A DNA stretch of 64,000 nt from an uncultured Bacteroidia bacterium (GCA_902785755.1 CACZZO010000001.1:1-64000), one strand, 5' to 3'. Counted from the first letter of the stretch, positions 1-8,129 are shown. Numbers and translations: made by a program. Notes: a model not told the origin generated them from the sequence alone.

Positions 1-101
1 CGGAAGGCAACGAACCCGCCGCCCCGTTGGGCAGCGGCATAGCCGTGTTGCTCGGCCTTGGCGCAGCCTACATGGTAGGCAAGAAGCGCAGAGAGGAATG
101 A
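1..101 (+). CDS. C-terminal end of a surface protein with a membrane-anchor tail (partial)
   Basis: The frame is open from the window edge to a TGA at 99-101 and gives the last 32 residues of a protein. They read as a Pro-Leu-Gly-Ser-Gly motif, a hydrophobic segment of about 16 residues rich in Gly, Ala and Leu, and a basic end (GKKRREE). This motif / membrane span / basic tail layout is typical of C-terminal anchors on Bacteroidales exported proteins. The body of the protein lies outside the window, so its function cannot be stated. A strong hairpin terminator follows 25 bases later. Confidence 0.6.
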   Translation, partial: EGNEPAAPLGSGIAVLLGLGAAYMVGKKRREE

Positions 102-125
102 TTTCCTTTTTGAGCGGAAATGATG

Positions 126-156
126 AAAAAAGGTGTCGAGTTTTCGGCACCTTTTT
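126..156 (+). terminator. Rho-independent terminator
   Basis: A-rich left arm 126-139 pairs with right arm 144-156 (core GGTGTCGA / TCGGCACC, one G-U pair) and is followed by a T run. It ends the upstream surface-protein gene and immediately precedes the next promoter. Confidence 0.8.
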
Positions 157-157
157 C

Positions 158-165
158 TATCTTTG
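158..165 (+). promoter_or_regulatory. Bacteroidetes -7 element
   Basis: TATCTTTG matches TAnnTTTG, placed 24 bases before the ATG of the cysteate-synthase-like gene. No convincing -33 TTG is seen at the usual spacing. Confidence 0.6.
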
Positions 166-188
166 CACGATAATCCATAAACGTCAAA

Positions 189-1484
189 ATGATGAACATA
201 ACCCCAACGAAATACCAATTGCAAACCGTTGCGACAGGCCGCATCTTCAGCGACGAAGGCTGGACTTTAGACGACAAGCAATGCGACAAGCCAAGCATGG
301 TGCGTCCCGTTTACGAGAAAAAACAACTTACCGTCAGGGAAGGCAAAGACTTGGGCCTCTACCGTTATGCCGACTGGCTGCCCATCAAGACTATGCTTCA
401 GAATCCATCTGAGCCGATAACCTACAAAAGTGAAGGTTTAGCCAAACGCTTGGGATTAAACAATTTATACATAACCTTCAATGGCTGGTGGCCCGAGCGC
501 AATGCACGCATGACGACTTGCTCCTTCAAGGAAATGGAGGCCTATTCGGTGTGCGCCCGATTGGGTGACGACCTGAAAGACAAGGTGCTTGTGGTGGCCT
601 CGGCAGGCAATACGGCCCGTGCATTCGCCAAGGTCTGCTCCGAAAACAATATCAAATTGCTGCTTTGCGTACCACAGGACAACATCAAGGCGTTGTGGTT
701 CGACAAGCCCTTGAATCCTTGCGTGAAACTCATCACCACAGAGAGCGGTAGCGATTATTTCGATGCCATCAACCTCTCAAATGTGGTCTGCGAAATGGAC
801 GGTTATCTGGCCGAAGGTGGCGCAAAGAACATCGCCCGCCGCGATGGTATGAGTACCACAATGATGTCGGCCACGACCTTCATCGGCCGTACCCCCGACT
901 TCTATTTCCAAGCCGTGGGCAGCGGCACAGGTGCCATCGCCGCATGGGAGGCCAACTTGCGCTTCATTGAGGATGGCCGTTTCGGCACAAACAAAGCCCG
1001 TCTGATGGTGTCGCAAAACAAACCTTTCGTCCCGATGTATGATGCTTGGCGTGCCGACTCACGCGCTCTGTTGCCCTACGATGCCGACCAAGCCCGCAAG
1101 GATTCCGCCGAGATTTGTGCTCCTGTGCTTTCCAACCGCAAGCCGCCTTACGGCCTTGCTGGAGGATTGTACGATGCCCTGAAAGACACCAACGGCGACA
1201 TTTTCGCTGTCAGCAACGACGAAGCCAATGCCGCAAAAGCCTTGTTTGAGGAAACCGAGGGCATCGACATTTACCATGCCGCTGCCGTGGCCACAGCCTC
1301 ATTGCAGCAGGCAATTGACAAAGGTGTGGTGAAAACTGACGATGTGGTCATGCTCAACATTACGGGCGGCGGCGAAAGCCGTTTCATGGCCGAGCACGAC
1401 ATCCATTATCTGCAACCGACTCACATCTTCAAGATTGGCTTCACAAAAGAAGAAGTGGAGCGAGTTTTGGCTGAAATGAAGTAA
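189..1484 (+). CDS. Cysteate synthase-like PLP enzyme
   Basis: 431 residues of the fold-type II PLP (threonine synthase-like) superfamily. The Schiff-base lysine is best placed at K114 in CSFKE; the asparagine loop is GNTARA at 140-145; a glycine-rich phosphate-binding loop GSGTGA lies at 244-249. The overall sequence, including the long stretch between the lysine and the N-terminus, resembles the archaeal/Bacteroidetes cysteate synthase family (phosphoserine plus sulfite to L-cysteate) more than threonine synthase. In methanogens cysteate feeds coenzyme M; in Bacteroidetes it is the head group of sulfonolipids (capnine type), which I consider the more likely use here. No coenzyme M genes are visible. 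Its 3' end overlaps the convergent T9SS gene by 64 bases. Two ATGs are adjacent (189, 192); either may be used. A diverged threonine synthase paralog is the alternative. Confidence 0.75.
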   Translation: MMNITPTKYQLQTVATGRIFSDEGWTLDDKQCDKPSMVRPVYEKKQLTVREGKDLGLYRYADWLPIKTMLQNPSEPITYKSEGLAKRLGLNNLYITFNGWWPERNARMTTCSFKEMEAYSVCARLGDDLKDKVLVVASAGNTARAFAKVCSENNIKLLLCVPQDNIKALWFDKPLNPCVKLITTESGSDYFDAINLSNVVCEMDGYLAEGGAKNIARRDGMSTTMMSATTFIGRTPDFYFQAVGSGTGAIAAWEANLRFIEDGRFGTNKARLMVSQNKPFVPMYDAWRADSRALLPYDADQARKDSAEICAPVLSNRKPPYGLAGGLYDALKDTNGDIFAVSNDEANAAKALFEETEGIDIYHAAAVATASLQQAIDKGVVKTDDVVMLNITGGGESRFMAEHDIHYLQPTHIFKIGFTKEEVERVLAEMK

Positions 1485-2521
1485 GTCCCTGATTTCAGCT
1501 CAGTTAAATCAATTTGAAGGGCGTTTCCGATGGAGGGGACGCTCTTTATTGTTTTTCCCATCAAATCAACAACCTCTACTTCTTTCAATCCTTCTGCCTC
1601 AACGGTGACGAAATCGGTAGTTGGATTGGGAAATACATTGATATTCTGTTCGTTGCCTTCTGAAACACCAGTTGGATCAAGGGGCGTTACCCAGAAGGTG
1701 ACCATTGCCGTGTTGCAGTTGCAGGGGATGGTCATTTGTATGTCCAGCCAACTGACGGTACCAGGCTCGATTTCCGGGCGCAAAGTGGCCGTCATGGTGA
1801 TTTCCACCACCTCGTCAGGGTCGGCGTGGAAGGTCATGCCCGTCACGCCGTTTGCGATGCAACTGAAGTTAGTGAAATATTCGTTGGAGGGGTGCATCGT
1901 GATGTCGAGTTCATCGTAGCCGACATTATGAACAAGGAAACGGAAACTTCCCTCGCTGCCGGGGTACATGGCCGTGTCGCCCGTAACAGGCTCAGCCTCA
2001 AAGGTGTATTGCTCCACCATGTCAACCTCAATGTCGTCGATAGTAAGATAAGAGTCACCGTTGTTGGAGAGAGCGCGAATGCCCACATACTGGCAACCGT
2101 TGGGAATCGTTTCCACATACGCGGAAATCCGTTCATATTCACCACTTTCAACGGTAGTGGAAAGGAATTGCGTGTGCATGTCGTCGGGGTTGGGCGCAGT
2201 GCCAGCCCAGATTTCAAATTGGAAACTGCCATCGGTAATCGCCCACAAAGTGAAGCGGTATCTCATGCTCTCAATCAGGTACAAGGGCATGTACATCCAC
2301 GAATCTTGTGCATTGCTGAAAGCGTACCAATTGCCCGAGTGCGACATTCGTTTATGGTCTTTTTCAAGGTAGCCGCAGAGCCAAGAATTGTCGTCGCAGT
2401 TCCAGCCGACGGGCTTTTCGAGGTCATGGTTAGCGTATTCGAAACCTTCGTTCAGGAGGTTTCCGGCGATCGAAAAGGTTGACATGAGGCAAACCAAAAG
2501 GGTCAATGTAAATTTCTTCAT
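1421..2521 (-). CDS. T9SS cargo with choice-of-anchor J-type domain
   Basis: 366 residues from the ATG at 2521; that start gives a clean Sec signal peptide (MKKFTLTLLVCLMSTFSIAG), whereas the upstream in-frame ATG at 2560 would add a non-signal extension. Residues about 20-160 form a jelly-roll-like domain of the choice-of-anchor J / cleaved adhesin type (NEGFEYA...GWN start, acidic-aromatic body). A mid-protein Ig-like segment with cysteine pairs follows. The last 75 residues are a type A T9SS sorting domain (VFPNPTTDF, VVDLMGK, SGTYFI, ending ILKM). Predicted to be exported across the outer membrane and surface-attached or released. Ligand unknown. The stop lies inside the 3' end of the convergent upstream gene. 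Confidence 0.8.
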   Translation of the reverse strand: MKKFTLTLLVCLMSTFSIAGNLLNEGFEYANHDLEKPVGWNCDDNSWLCGYLEKDHKRMSHSGNWYAFSNAQDSWMYMPLYLIESMRYRFTLWAITDGSFQFEIWAGTAPNPDDMHTQFLSTTVESGEYERISAYVETIPNGCQYVGIRALSNNGDSYLTIDDIEVDMVEQYTFEAEPVTGDTAMYPGSEGSFRFLVHNVGYDELDITMHPSNEYFTNFSCIANGVTGMTFHADPDEVVEITMTATLRPEIEPGTVSWLDIQMTIPCNCNTAMVTFWVTPLDPTGVSEGNEQNINVFPNPTTDFVTVEAEGLKEVEVVDLMGKTIKSVPSIGNALQIDLTELKSGTYFISAKTRSTSSFVKPILKM

Positions 2522-2538
2522 TTGCTCAGAATTTGGGG

Positions 2539-2546
2539 CAAAAGTA
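2539..2546 (-). promoter_or_regulatory. -7 element for the T9SS gene at 2521
   Basis: Minus-strand TACTTTTG (TAnnTTTG) 18 bases before the ATG at 2521, supporting that start and showing that this gene need not depend on transcription from the ccsA fusion 36 bases upstream. Confidence 0.6.
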
Positions 2547-2556
2547 AGAAAAATTC

Positions 2557-3750
2557 TCAATTATAAGCATGAACCCCGCCTAAAATCAAATTTACGCCAA
2601 AATAGGTGATGACCACGCTCAGGATGGCGAGAATGCCGTAAATGTGGAAAAACAAGGGTTTTTGGAAGGTTTTCCATAGCTTTTCGTGCAAAGGTGCGGC
2701 ATAGATGAGCAGGGTGATGAGTGCCCAGACTTCTTTCGGGTCCCACGACCAATAGTTGCCCCAAGAAACATTGGCCCATATCGCGCCGATGAAAATGCCG
2801 GCGGCCAACAACGCCACAGCAGGGTAGAGCATTGCCGTGCTGAGGCTTTTCAACCGCTCCAAACGAGGCTGGTCTTTCGGCTTGACTAAGGCGATAATGC
2901 CTACTACCGCAATGCCAATCAGCAAAGCGTAAGCCGTGACGATGGTTGAGATATGGATGCTGAAAAACGGCGACCGCAGCACGGGCATCAACTGCCTTGT
3001 CAACATGCGGATATGCAACACCACCAACAAAACGGCAAGCACCGAAAGCCAAGAAATGGTGACAATTCGATTTGTGGATTGCTTCGTTCCTCGCAATGAC
3101 GGACGAGCCACCAAAGCCACAAGTGAGATAAAGAGGAGCGCATAGCCCGTGTAGGTCACGCCGATGCCCCACGGGTCGCGGGCCACATCGAGGATGGAGT
3201 TGCCCTGCTCGTCGAAGTCGCTTTGGTAGAAACGGTAATGCTTGTGTTTCAGTATGTTGTTCATCGAGATGACGGTTTCTGTAATGTTGTTGCCGTCAGT
3301 GACTTTGAGGTGGCTGATATAATCCTTGGGCTTTTTCGAGTCGGGGTAGGTCTCAATCTCGAAACGGTCCAAGGTGAGGCTGAAAGGCAGCGCGTGTTTC
3401 GTTATCTCGCCACCTTTTTCCTGAATGAAAAAATGGCTGTTGGGGCGGTTGGGCTCGAGTTTCATGCGGCCGTGCTGCCCCGTGAGCATGGTGAGCAAGG
3501 CACCAAGCAGGATGAACAGGATGGACAAATGCAAAGTACTGACGGCTAACTGCTTCCACATTTTGCATTTTACCGCCATATAGACGATGAGCAAGGCCAC
3601 CAACGCCCAAAGCGTAACAAACCACCACGCGCTATAGACATGGATTCGGGCGAAGTCGGAGCCGTGCAATTTTTCGACAATGGTTCCGGCGGCAAGAACG
3701 GCGATGAGGACGATGATGAGTACTGATGTGATGTGACGAATGTATTTCAT
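2557..3750 (-). CDS. ResB-CcsA fusion, cytochrome c maturation (system II)
   Basis: 397 residues. The N-terminal part (residues 1-215) has membrane spans around 10-25, 45-60 and 72-90, then a soluble ResB-like beta region and another span. From about 230 onward is a CcsA-like multi-span domain with the tryptophan-rich haem-handling motif WGNYWSWDPKE at 330-340 and histidine-bearing helices around H266 and after residue 350. Such fusions deliver and attach haem to apocytochromes on the periplasmic side. It is short compared with about 1000-residue CcsBA fusions but within the range of compact Bacteroidales versions. Residues 218-225 (SLRGTKQS) are encoded by a dispersed palindromic repeat inserted in frame in the loop between the two halves. 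The neighbouring operon encodes a di-haem oxidoreductase, a plausible client, and both share an upstream operator. Confidence 0.85.
   Translation of the reverse strand: MKYIRHITSVLIIVLIAVLAAGTIVEKLHGSDFARIHVYSAWWFVTLWALVALLIVYMAVKCKMWKQLAVSTLHLSILFILLGALLTMLTGQHGRMKLEPNRPNSHFFIQEKGGEITKHALPFSLTLDRFEIETYPDSKKPKDYISHLKVTDGNNITETVISMNNILKHKHYRFYQSDFDEQGNSILDVARDPWGIGVTYTGYALLFISLVALVARPSLRGTKQSTNRIVTISWLSVLAVLLVVLHIRMLTRQLMPVLRSPFFSIHISTIVTAYALLIGIAVVGIIALVKPKDQPRLERLKSLSTAMLYPAVALLAAGIFIGAIWANVSWGNYWSWDPKEVWALITLLIYAAPLHEKLWKTFQKPLFFHIYGILAILSVVITYFGVNLILGGVHAYN
3075..3102. repeat. Dispersed palindromic repeat inside the ccsA fusion
   Basis: The segment reads GGATTGCTTCGTTCCTCGC followed by AATGACGG. 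It is the widely dispersed bacterial repeat whose translation is (S)LRGTKQS in one frame and VIARNEAI in another. Here it is in frame and codes for residues in the linker between the ResB and CcsA halves, where extra residues are tolerable. Confidence 0.7.
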
Positions 3751-3773
3751 GGCAATATGATTTCAGATTACGC

Positions 3774-3822
3774 TGCAAAAGTCCGAAAAAAAACGATTGC
3801 CGAATCTCCCCATGTTTGGCGA
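3774..3822 (-). promoter_or_regulatory. Operator-promoter of the ccsA fusion
   Basis: On the minus strand an imperfect inverted repeat TCGCCAAACATGGGGA (3807-3822) is followed after exactly 21 bases by CGGACTTTTGCA (3774-3785), which contains a -7-like ACTTTTG. The same arrangement occurs upstream of the porin gene (8156-8205) and at 9426-9475. The half-site is TTGGGGA. The binding protein is unknown. Confidence 0.55.
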
Positions 3823-3860
3823 TTTTGGGGTTGAGAATGTCCTTATTTATGAGGATAAAA

Positions 3861-3888
3861 AAATCCCGCCAATTCGCTGGCGGGATTT
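3861..3888 (-). terminator. Terminator of the porin-imelysin-oxidoreductase operon
   Basis: Perfect 11-bp stem AAATCCCGCCA / TGGCGGGATTT with a 6-base loop, followed on the minus strand by a U run (plus-strand A run 3857-3863). It lies 27 bases beyond the stop of the di-haem oxidoreductase gene. Confidence 0.85.
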
Positions 3889-3914
3889 CGGTTATCCAAA
3901 AAAAAGTCTAACAA

Positions 3915-5510
3915 TCAAATCGCATCAATAAACTTAACAACCGCGTCGCGGTCTTTCTTGGGCAGTTCGCGGAATTTCTCCACCGTGCGGCGGGCGTCGC
4001 TTTGGGCGTTGCCGTGCCACATGATGGCCTCGATGACGGTTTGGGCGCGGCAGTCGTGCAAACGGTCGCTGCGACCCGTGCAAATGGCACTCAATCCACG
4101 GCCCCAAAGCGGCGTGGTGCGGCACCAGCCCGTGCGGATGTCGTTCTCCATGTGGAGTTTGTGCTGGATGTAGTCGCTGTAAGGCCAAATCTTCTGGTTG
4201 GGATAGCGGGGCAGGCGCGGGTCGCCGTCAGCGAAGAAGCCAGCCGGGTCGGTGAACATGTCGTCGCCGGTCTGCCACGAAGGACGATGGCAGTAGGCAC
4301 AACCCATTTGGTTGAAGAGTTCCTTGCCGCGTTGCACGTCAGGGTCGTCCATGTTGCGGGCGGCGGGAACGGCCAAGCCACGGTGCCACACCATGAAGTT
4401 CACATAGTCCTCGTCTTTCATCTCAGGCAGTTTCATCTCGGCAGGGATTTGGTCGTTCATCATCAGGTAGTTGTAGATGTCGGTTTCCACATTACCCGTG
4501 AGGTTGTATTGCGGGAAATAGTTGTAGAACTCGGCCTGCACATCGGTGTCTTGCGAGGCTTTGGTGGCGTAGGCGGCGGTCATGTAGTGGCCCATTTTGG
4601 TGCGGTGCGTCACGTTGGTGATGTTCCAGATGGCGTTGGCGCCGGGAGCGTCCTGCAAGGGGCCGCGCGTCAAGGCGTAGGTGTATTTTTTGGGGTGGGT
4701 GGTGTTGCCGTAATAGCCCGTCGGGGCAAAGTCGGAGCCGGCCCACATCGCGGGATTGAGTCCGTTGGGCATGAAGCCATCGTTGTATTCCTTTTGGTAT
4801 TGCGCTCTCAGCGAGTCGTCGGGAATGGCATCAATCAAGCCTGTGCCGTAGATGCCGATGGTCGATTCCAAGCGGCAGACGAAATCGCTGTAGGGGATGG
4901 GCTGGCCACCCACTTCAAGCGGTACATAGAAAGCATCTTCGGGAATGTAAACCTCTGGATAGGTGAGGCTATAACGTTCACCGTCAGGGAATTGGTTTCC
5001 CCATTCATCGGTGTAGCTCAGCCAATTGATTTGGATTTTGGTCTCGTCCACGGGTGCCTTGAAAGGCGCGACGGCCTTGGTTTGGGGCATTCCAGTGTAA
5101 CTGCTCAGGTAGGTGTCGTTGCGGTCGGTGAAGACGAGCAGGTAGCCGTTGCCCCAGTCGTCGGCGCGGTAGCGGTTCATGCGCATTCCGTGGCCGTAGC
5201 CAGGATGGCAGGCAATGCAACTGCTGCGGATGTAGAGCGGCCCGAGGCCGTTGAAAGGCTCGTTGTTTTGCGTGTAGGTGCGCTCAAAGAAGTACTCGCC
5301 ATACTTGAAGGCGGTGCCCAAACCGGCTTGCTCCACAGCGGGCGTGGGGTCTTCGTAGGCACTTTGCGAAGTGTTGAACGTGGTGCCCAATTGGCCACCG
5401 GCGTAGGTGTCTTCGCTGACTTCAGTCGGGATGGGGTCGGGTTGCTTGCAGGAGGCCAAGGCCATGAGGCCTGCAAGGGTAATGATGCTTAAATGTTTGT
5501 AGTTCATCAT
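3915..5510 (-). CDS. Di-haem oxidoreductase (DUF1111 / thiol oxidoreductase type), lipoprotein
   Basis: 531 residues with a lipoprotein signal (hydrophobic stretch then LASC, Cys21). Two c-type haem sites are visible: CIACH at 98-102 and CAYCH at 404-408. The C-terminal WHG segment (MWHGNAQSDA) is typical of the DUF1111 di-haem family related to cytochrome c peroxidases. It should sit in the periplasm anchored to a membrane, with haem attached by the ccsA fusion encoded just downstream. It follows the imelysin gene by 20 bases, and the porin gene starts the operon. Families of this kind are often linked to imelysin and to iron acquisition or redox steps; the exact reaction is not known. Start codons at 5510 and 5507 are adjacent. 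Confidence 0.85.
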   Translation of the reverse strand: MMNYKHLSIITLAGLMALASCKQPDPIPTEVSEDTYAGGQLGTTFNTSQSAYEDPTPAVEQAGLGTAFKYGEYFFERTYTQNNEPFNGLGPLYIRSSCIACHPGYGHGMRMNRYRADDWGNGYLLVFTDRNDTYLSSYTGMPQTKAVAPFKAPVDETKIQINWLSYTDEWGNQFPDGERYSLTYPEVYIPEDAFYVPLEVGGQPIPYSDFVCRLESTIGIYGTGLIDAIPDDSLRAQYQKEYNDGFMPNGLNPAMWAGSDFAPTGYYGNTTHPKKYTYALTRGPLQDAPGANAIWNITNVTHRTKMGHYMTAAYATKASQDTDVQAEFYNYFPQYNLTGNVETDIYNYLMMNDQIPAEMKLPEMKDEDYVNFMVWHRGLAVPAARNMDDPDVQRGKELFNQMGCAYCHRPSWQTGDDMFTDPAGFFADGDPRLPRYPNQKIWPYSDYIQHKLHMENDIRTGWCRTTPLWGRGLSAICTGRSDRLHDCRAQTVIEAIMWHGNAQSDARRTVEKFRELPKKDRDAVVKFIDAI

Positions 5511-5530
5511 GATATTTTGGGATTAATGGA

Positions 5531-6700
5531 TTACTTTCTGTCGATTTTGGCGAACTCGGCCTTCACTTCGCTCATCACGTCGGAGAGGTCTTGGCAGGCT
5601 TCCATGGCCTCGCCGGCGGTGGCATCACTATAGTAAAGGACAAACGGGGCCTTCATCGCATTGATTTTCGTCAGGGCGTTCTCGATGGCGTTCAGGGCCT
5701 TGGTGTCGAGGTCGGCGTTGTTGTCCTTGAGGTAGGTGTGCAGCGAGAGTGTCTCGTCGCGCTGGCCTTCCATGCCGCCCATGTAGGCGTTCTTCACGCT
5801 GATGATGTTGTCGTAGAAGTCGGTGATGGACTTCTGGCTGTAGGGCGATTCCACATAAGTCACATCCTCGCCCGTGTGGCACTTGCCGATTTTCGAGGTG
5901 CCTACCTCATCCGAAATGTCGAGGCAGCCGTCGGCGATGGCTTCGAGGGCGTTGGTAAAGGTGGCGTAGGTGCTACCCGCCTGACCTGCTTGCAGCATGT
6001 TCTCACCGTAGGTGTTGTTGCCGCCGTTCACTGTGATGTTCAACTCCAGTTCTTCCATCAGGTCTTTGTGAGCTTGGGGCGCGTTGGCGTTCCAGCTCAC
6101 TTCGAGTTGGAAGCAGCGGTTGCGAAGGTCGCGGCTGACGGCCACGGCGTAGGTCATCATGTCGTCGGTGATGTCGGCCACATTGCGGGGCTGGCCTTCA
6201 CGGAAGAGGATGTACTCGATGCCGTGGAAGCCCAAAAGGGCGTTGCCGAGTTGTTCGCCTGCCACCATGCCGTCTTCGTCGTTGGCAAGCATGGCAATCA
6301 TGTTAGGGCTGGCCATCAGGTTGTTGAAGGCATCCTCATCGAGTGGCCACGAGTCGATGTGCGGGTCGATGCCGAAGTCGGAGGCGGCGCCAAAGAGGAA
6401 GGCTTCGCTCATTTCCCACCATTTGCGGGCTTCGAGGAAGGTTGCTGTGGCGGCATTCACATTGGCTTGGGTCATGCTGCCTTTCAGGGTTTCGAGGTTC
6501 CCGACCAAAGCGGCGGTCTTTTCGGCCAATTGGGCGTAAGTCGGATACACCGTGTGGTTGAGATACTGTTTCACGATGGCCTCTTTCTGGGCCTTGTTGG
6601 TTTCCTCGGTTGTGGGTTGAGGATCTTTGTTGCAGGAACTGAAGTTCACTGTCAACAGCAGGGATGCAGCTATGGCTGCGGATTTGAATAATTTTTTCAT
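5531..6700 (-). CDS. Imelysin-family lipoprotein (M75 / IrpA-like)
   Basis: 389 residues with a lipoprotein signal peptide ending in SSC (Cys23). The imelysin GxHxxE motif is present as GFHGIEY (G157, H159, E162), followed by the usual helical bundle; the second half (from about 200) repeats the helical pattern. Family members are periplasmic or surface proteins associated with iron uptake, and despite the M75 name no proteolysis is expected from sequence. The gene is second in a three-gene minus-strand operon, 115 bases after the porin and 20 bases before the di-haem oxidoreductase. Two strong hairpins occupy the gap to the porin and could lower downstream expression. Iron-related function is inferred from family and context. 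Confidence 0.85.
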   Translation of the reverse strand: MKKLFKSAAIAASLLLTVNFSSCNKDPQPTTEETNKAQKEAIVKQYLNHTVYPTYAQLAEKTAALVGNLETLKGSMTQANVNAATATFLEARKWWEMSEAFLFGAASDFGIDPHIDSWPLDEDAFNNLMASPNMIAMLANDEDGMVAGEQLGNALLGFHGIEYILFREGQPRNVADITDDMMTYAVAVSRDLRNRCFQLEVSWNANAPQAHKDLMEELELNITVNGGNNTYGENMLQAGQAGSTYATFTNALEAIADGCLDISDEVGTSKIGKCHTGEDVTYVESPYSQKSITDFYDNIISVKNAYMGGMEGQRDETLSLHTYLKDNNADLDTKALNAIENALTKINAMKAPFVLYYSDATAGEAMEACQDLSDVMSEVKAEFAKIDRK

Positions 6701-6737
6701 TTTTATTGGTGTTTAATTGTTTGGTTTGTTTTTCGTT

Positions 6738-6762
6738 GTAGAGACGCAATGCTTGCGTCTCT
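6738..6762. repeat. Hairpin repeat GAGACGCAA-TGC-TTGCGTCTC
   Basis: Perfect 9-bp stem (6741-6749 / 6753-6761) followed by T5 on the plus strand. It belongs to the GTAGAGACGC...GCGTCTCTAC family of dispersed palindromes and sits between the porin and imelysin genes. Confidence 0.7.
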
Positions 6763-6786
6763 TTTTGATTTGAATTAATACATGAT

Positions 6787-6810
6787 GAGACGCATTCAAT
6801 GCGTCTCTAC
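6787..6810. repeat. Second GAGACGCATT hairpin, possible attenuator
   Basis: Perfect 10-bp arms GAGACGCATT / AATGCGTCTC around a single C, six bases beyond the porin stop. With the preceding copy it makes a double hairpin within a presumed operon, which would suit partial termination or mRNA 3'-end protection of the porin transcript. Confidence 0.65.
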
Positions 6811-6815
6811 GGGAG

Positions 6816-8129
6816 TCATCTGGTGAAAAACCCGCTATAAGCCACGCCTAACGAGAACATCGGCTCATCATTATACTGCTCCTTCAGGAAACGCTTGGCA
6901 TATTCCGCCTTCACAACCACTTGTTTGATGGGATAATAGTTCACGCCAAGGGTCATCACATGGCGGTCAGTCCATTGGTAGTCGGTGAGGGCGTTGGAAG
7001 TGGGGATGTAACTATCGTAGTAGTCGTAGCGGCCAAAGAGGTAGAGCTTTTGGTCGCCGGTGCGTTTCATCGTGTGGAAGATGTCGTAGGCAATTTCGCC
7101 CCCGTAGGCGATGGCTTTCTCACCGACCAACGAGCGCGGATAGGGCGAAAAACTTTGGTGGTTCTGGTTCTTGTTCCACGACGAGATGAGGTTGGCGTCG
7201 CTGAGATAGCCGTAATCGAAGTTGCCGCGCACCACAAGGCCGTGACCCTTGTAGTCAAACTCGGCCGTGCCGATGACGACGGTGCCTTTCACGTCCTTGT
7301 ATTGGCTCGTTTCCGAAAACTCGTTGGTGACAATGTCATTATTAAAGGTGTTGCCGATGTAGCCGCTCACGCCCCAATGGAAGTTTTTGATGCTGTAGTT
7401 GTCGATGCGCAAGGCACCCGCAAGGCTGTTGGCCACGCGGAACTCATAGCCCGAAGCGGAGCCGTTCTTCACCCAATTGGCATTGTTGAACATGTTGGAA
7501 TTCAATGCGGGAACGAGAACGGCCTCATAGCGCCACTTTCCTACTTTTCCCCAAAGGCTGATGCCCGTTTCGTGCCAAGTGCAGGGCAGAATGTTGAACT
7601 CGCCCTCGGGACGGTAGCAGGTGAAAAACTCGGTGGGCAGGTGGGCGTTGTTGGTCTGCCCGACGGGCACGATGATGTGACCCATACGGATGTTGAAGCC
7701 CTTGCCAAACGACTTCTGGATCCAGAACTGCTCCAAGGCCACCTCGCCGCCGCGCTCAATTTCGTGCTCGAATTCTCCGGTTTCCTCGGCTTCGATTTCC
7801 ACGGCCACTTCGCTGCCGCCGTGCTCAAACTCGATTTCGCTGCCCATCGTCCAGCCTTTGCCGAAGTCGTAGCCCAAATTAATGACCACATGCGGCAAGT
7901 CCACCCGACCGTGGCCTTTGGCGTCCTTGTAACGCTCGGCATGCGAATAGCGGAACATGTTGTCACTGTAAAAGTTACGGGTATAAACAGCCTCGCCGTA
8001 GCCACCCACGGTAAGCCTTGACAAGGAGAAAAACTTGGTCGAATCATTGACCTTATTTTGCGCTTGTAAAGGCATGACACTCAACGCCAAACCTACAAGG
8101 GCACATTTTGCAATCGTTTTCAGTTTCAT
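6816..8129 (-). CDS. Outer-membrane porin-like beta-barrel, first gene of imelysin operon
   Basis: 437 residues with a Sec signal peptide (cleavage near LQAQ, residue 24). The body alternates aromatic and polar residues in strand-length blocks (YGEAVYTRNFY, RYDYYDSYIP, HVMTLGVNYYPI) and ends in a beta-signal-like VAYSGFFTR, as in phosphate-selective or carboxylate-type porins of Bacteroidetes. An unusual Glu-rich loop lies near residues 105-130 (EVAVEIEAEETGEFEHEIERG), acidic enough to bind metal. It probably mediates outer-membrane passage of the substrate handled by the imelysin and di-haem proteins. Specificity cannot be read from sequence. Confidence 0.75.
   Translation of the reverse strand: MKLKTIAKCALVGLALSVMPLQAQNKVNDSTKFFSLSRLTVGGYGEAVYTRNFYSDNMFRYSHAERYKDAKGHGRVDLPHVVINLGYDFGKGWTMGSEIEFEHGGSEVAVEIEAEETGEFEHEIERGGEVALEQFWIQKSFGKGFNIRMGHIIVPVGQTNNAHLPTEFFTCYRPEGEFNILPCTWHETGISLWGKVGKWRYEAVLVPALNSNMFNNANWVKNGSASGYEFRVANSLAGALRIDNYSIKNFHWGVSGYIGNTFNNDIVTNEFSETSQYKDVKGTVVIGTAEFDYKGHGLVVRGNFDYGYLSDANLISSWNKNQNHQSFSPYPRSLVGEKAIAYGGEIAYDIFHTMKRTGDQKLYLFGRYDYYDSYIPTSNALTDYQWTDRHVMTLGVNYYPIKQVVVKAEYAKRFLKEQYNDEPMFSLGVAYSGFFTR

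Noticed and set aside
189..1484. Threonine synthase
   Set aside because: The lysine region (TCSFKE) and flanks differ from the SFKDR signature of threonine synthase, and the body fits the cysteate synthase family better; not fully excluded.
4002..5492. Long plus-strand open frame (496 codons) opposite the di-haem oxidoreductase gene
   Set aside because: The protein has biased Val/Gly/His composition, no motif and no start context; the minus-strand frame has two haem sites and a lipoprotein signal. Similar antisense frames over tnaA (12945-14285), imelysin, the porin and secA were rejected for the same reason.
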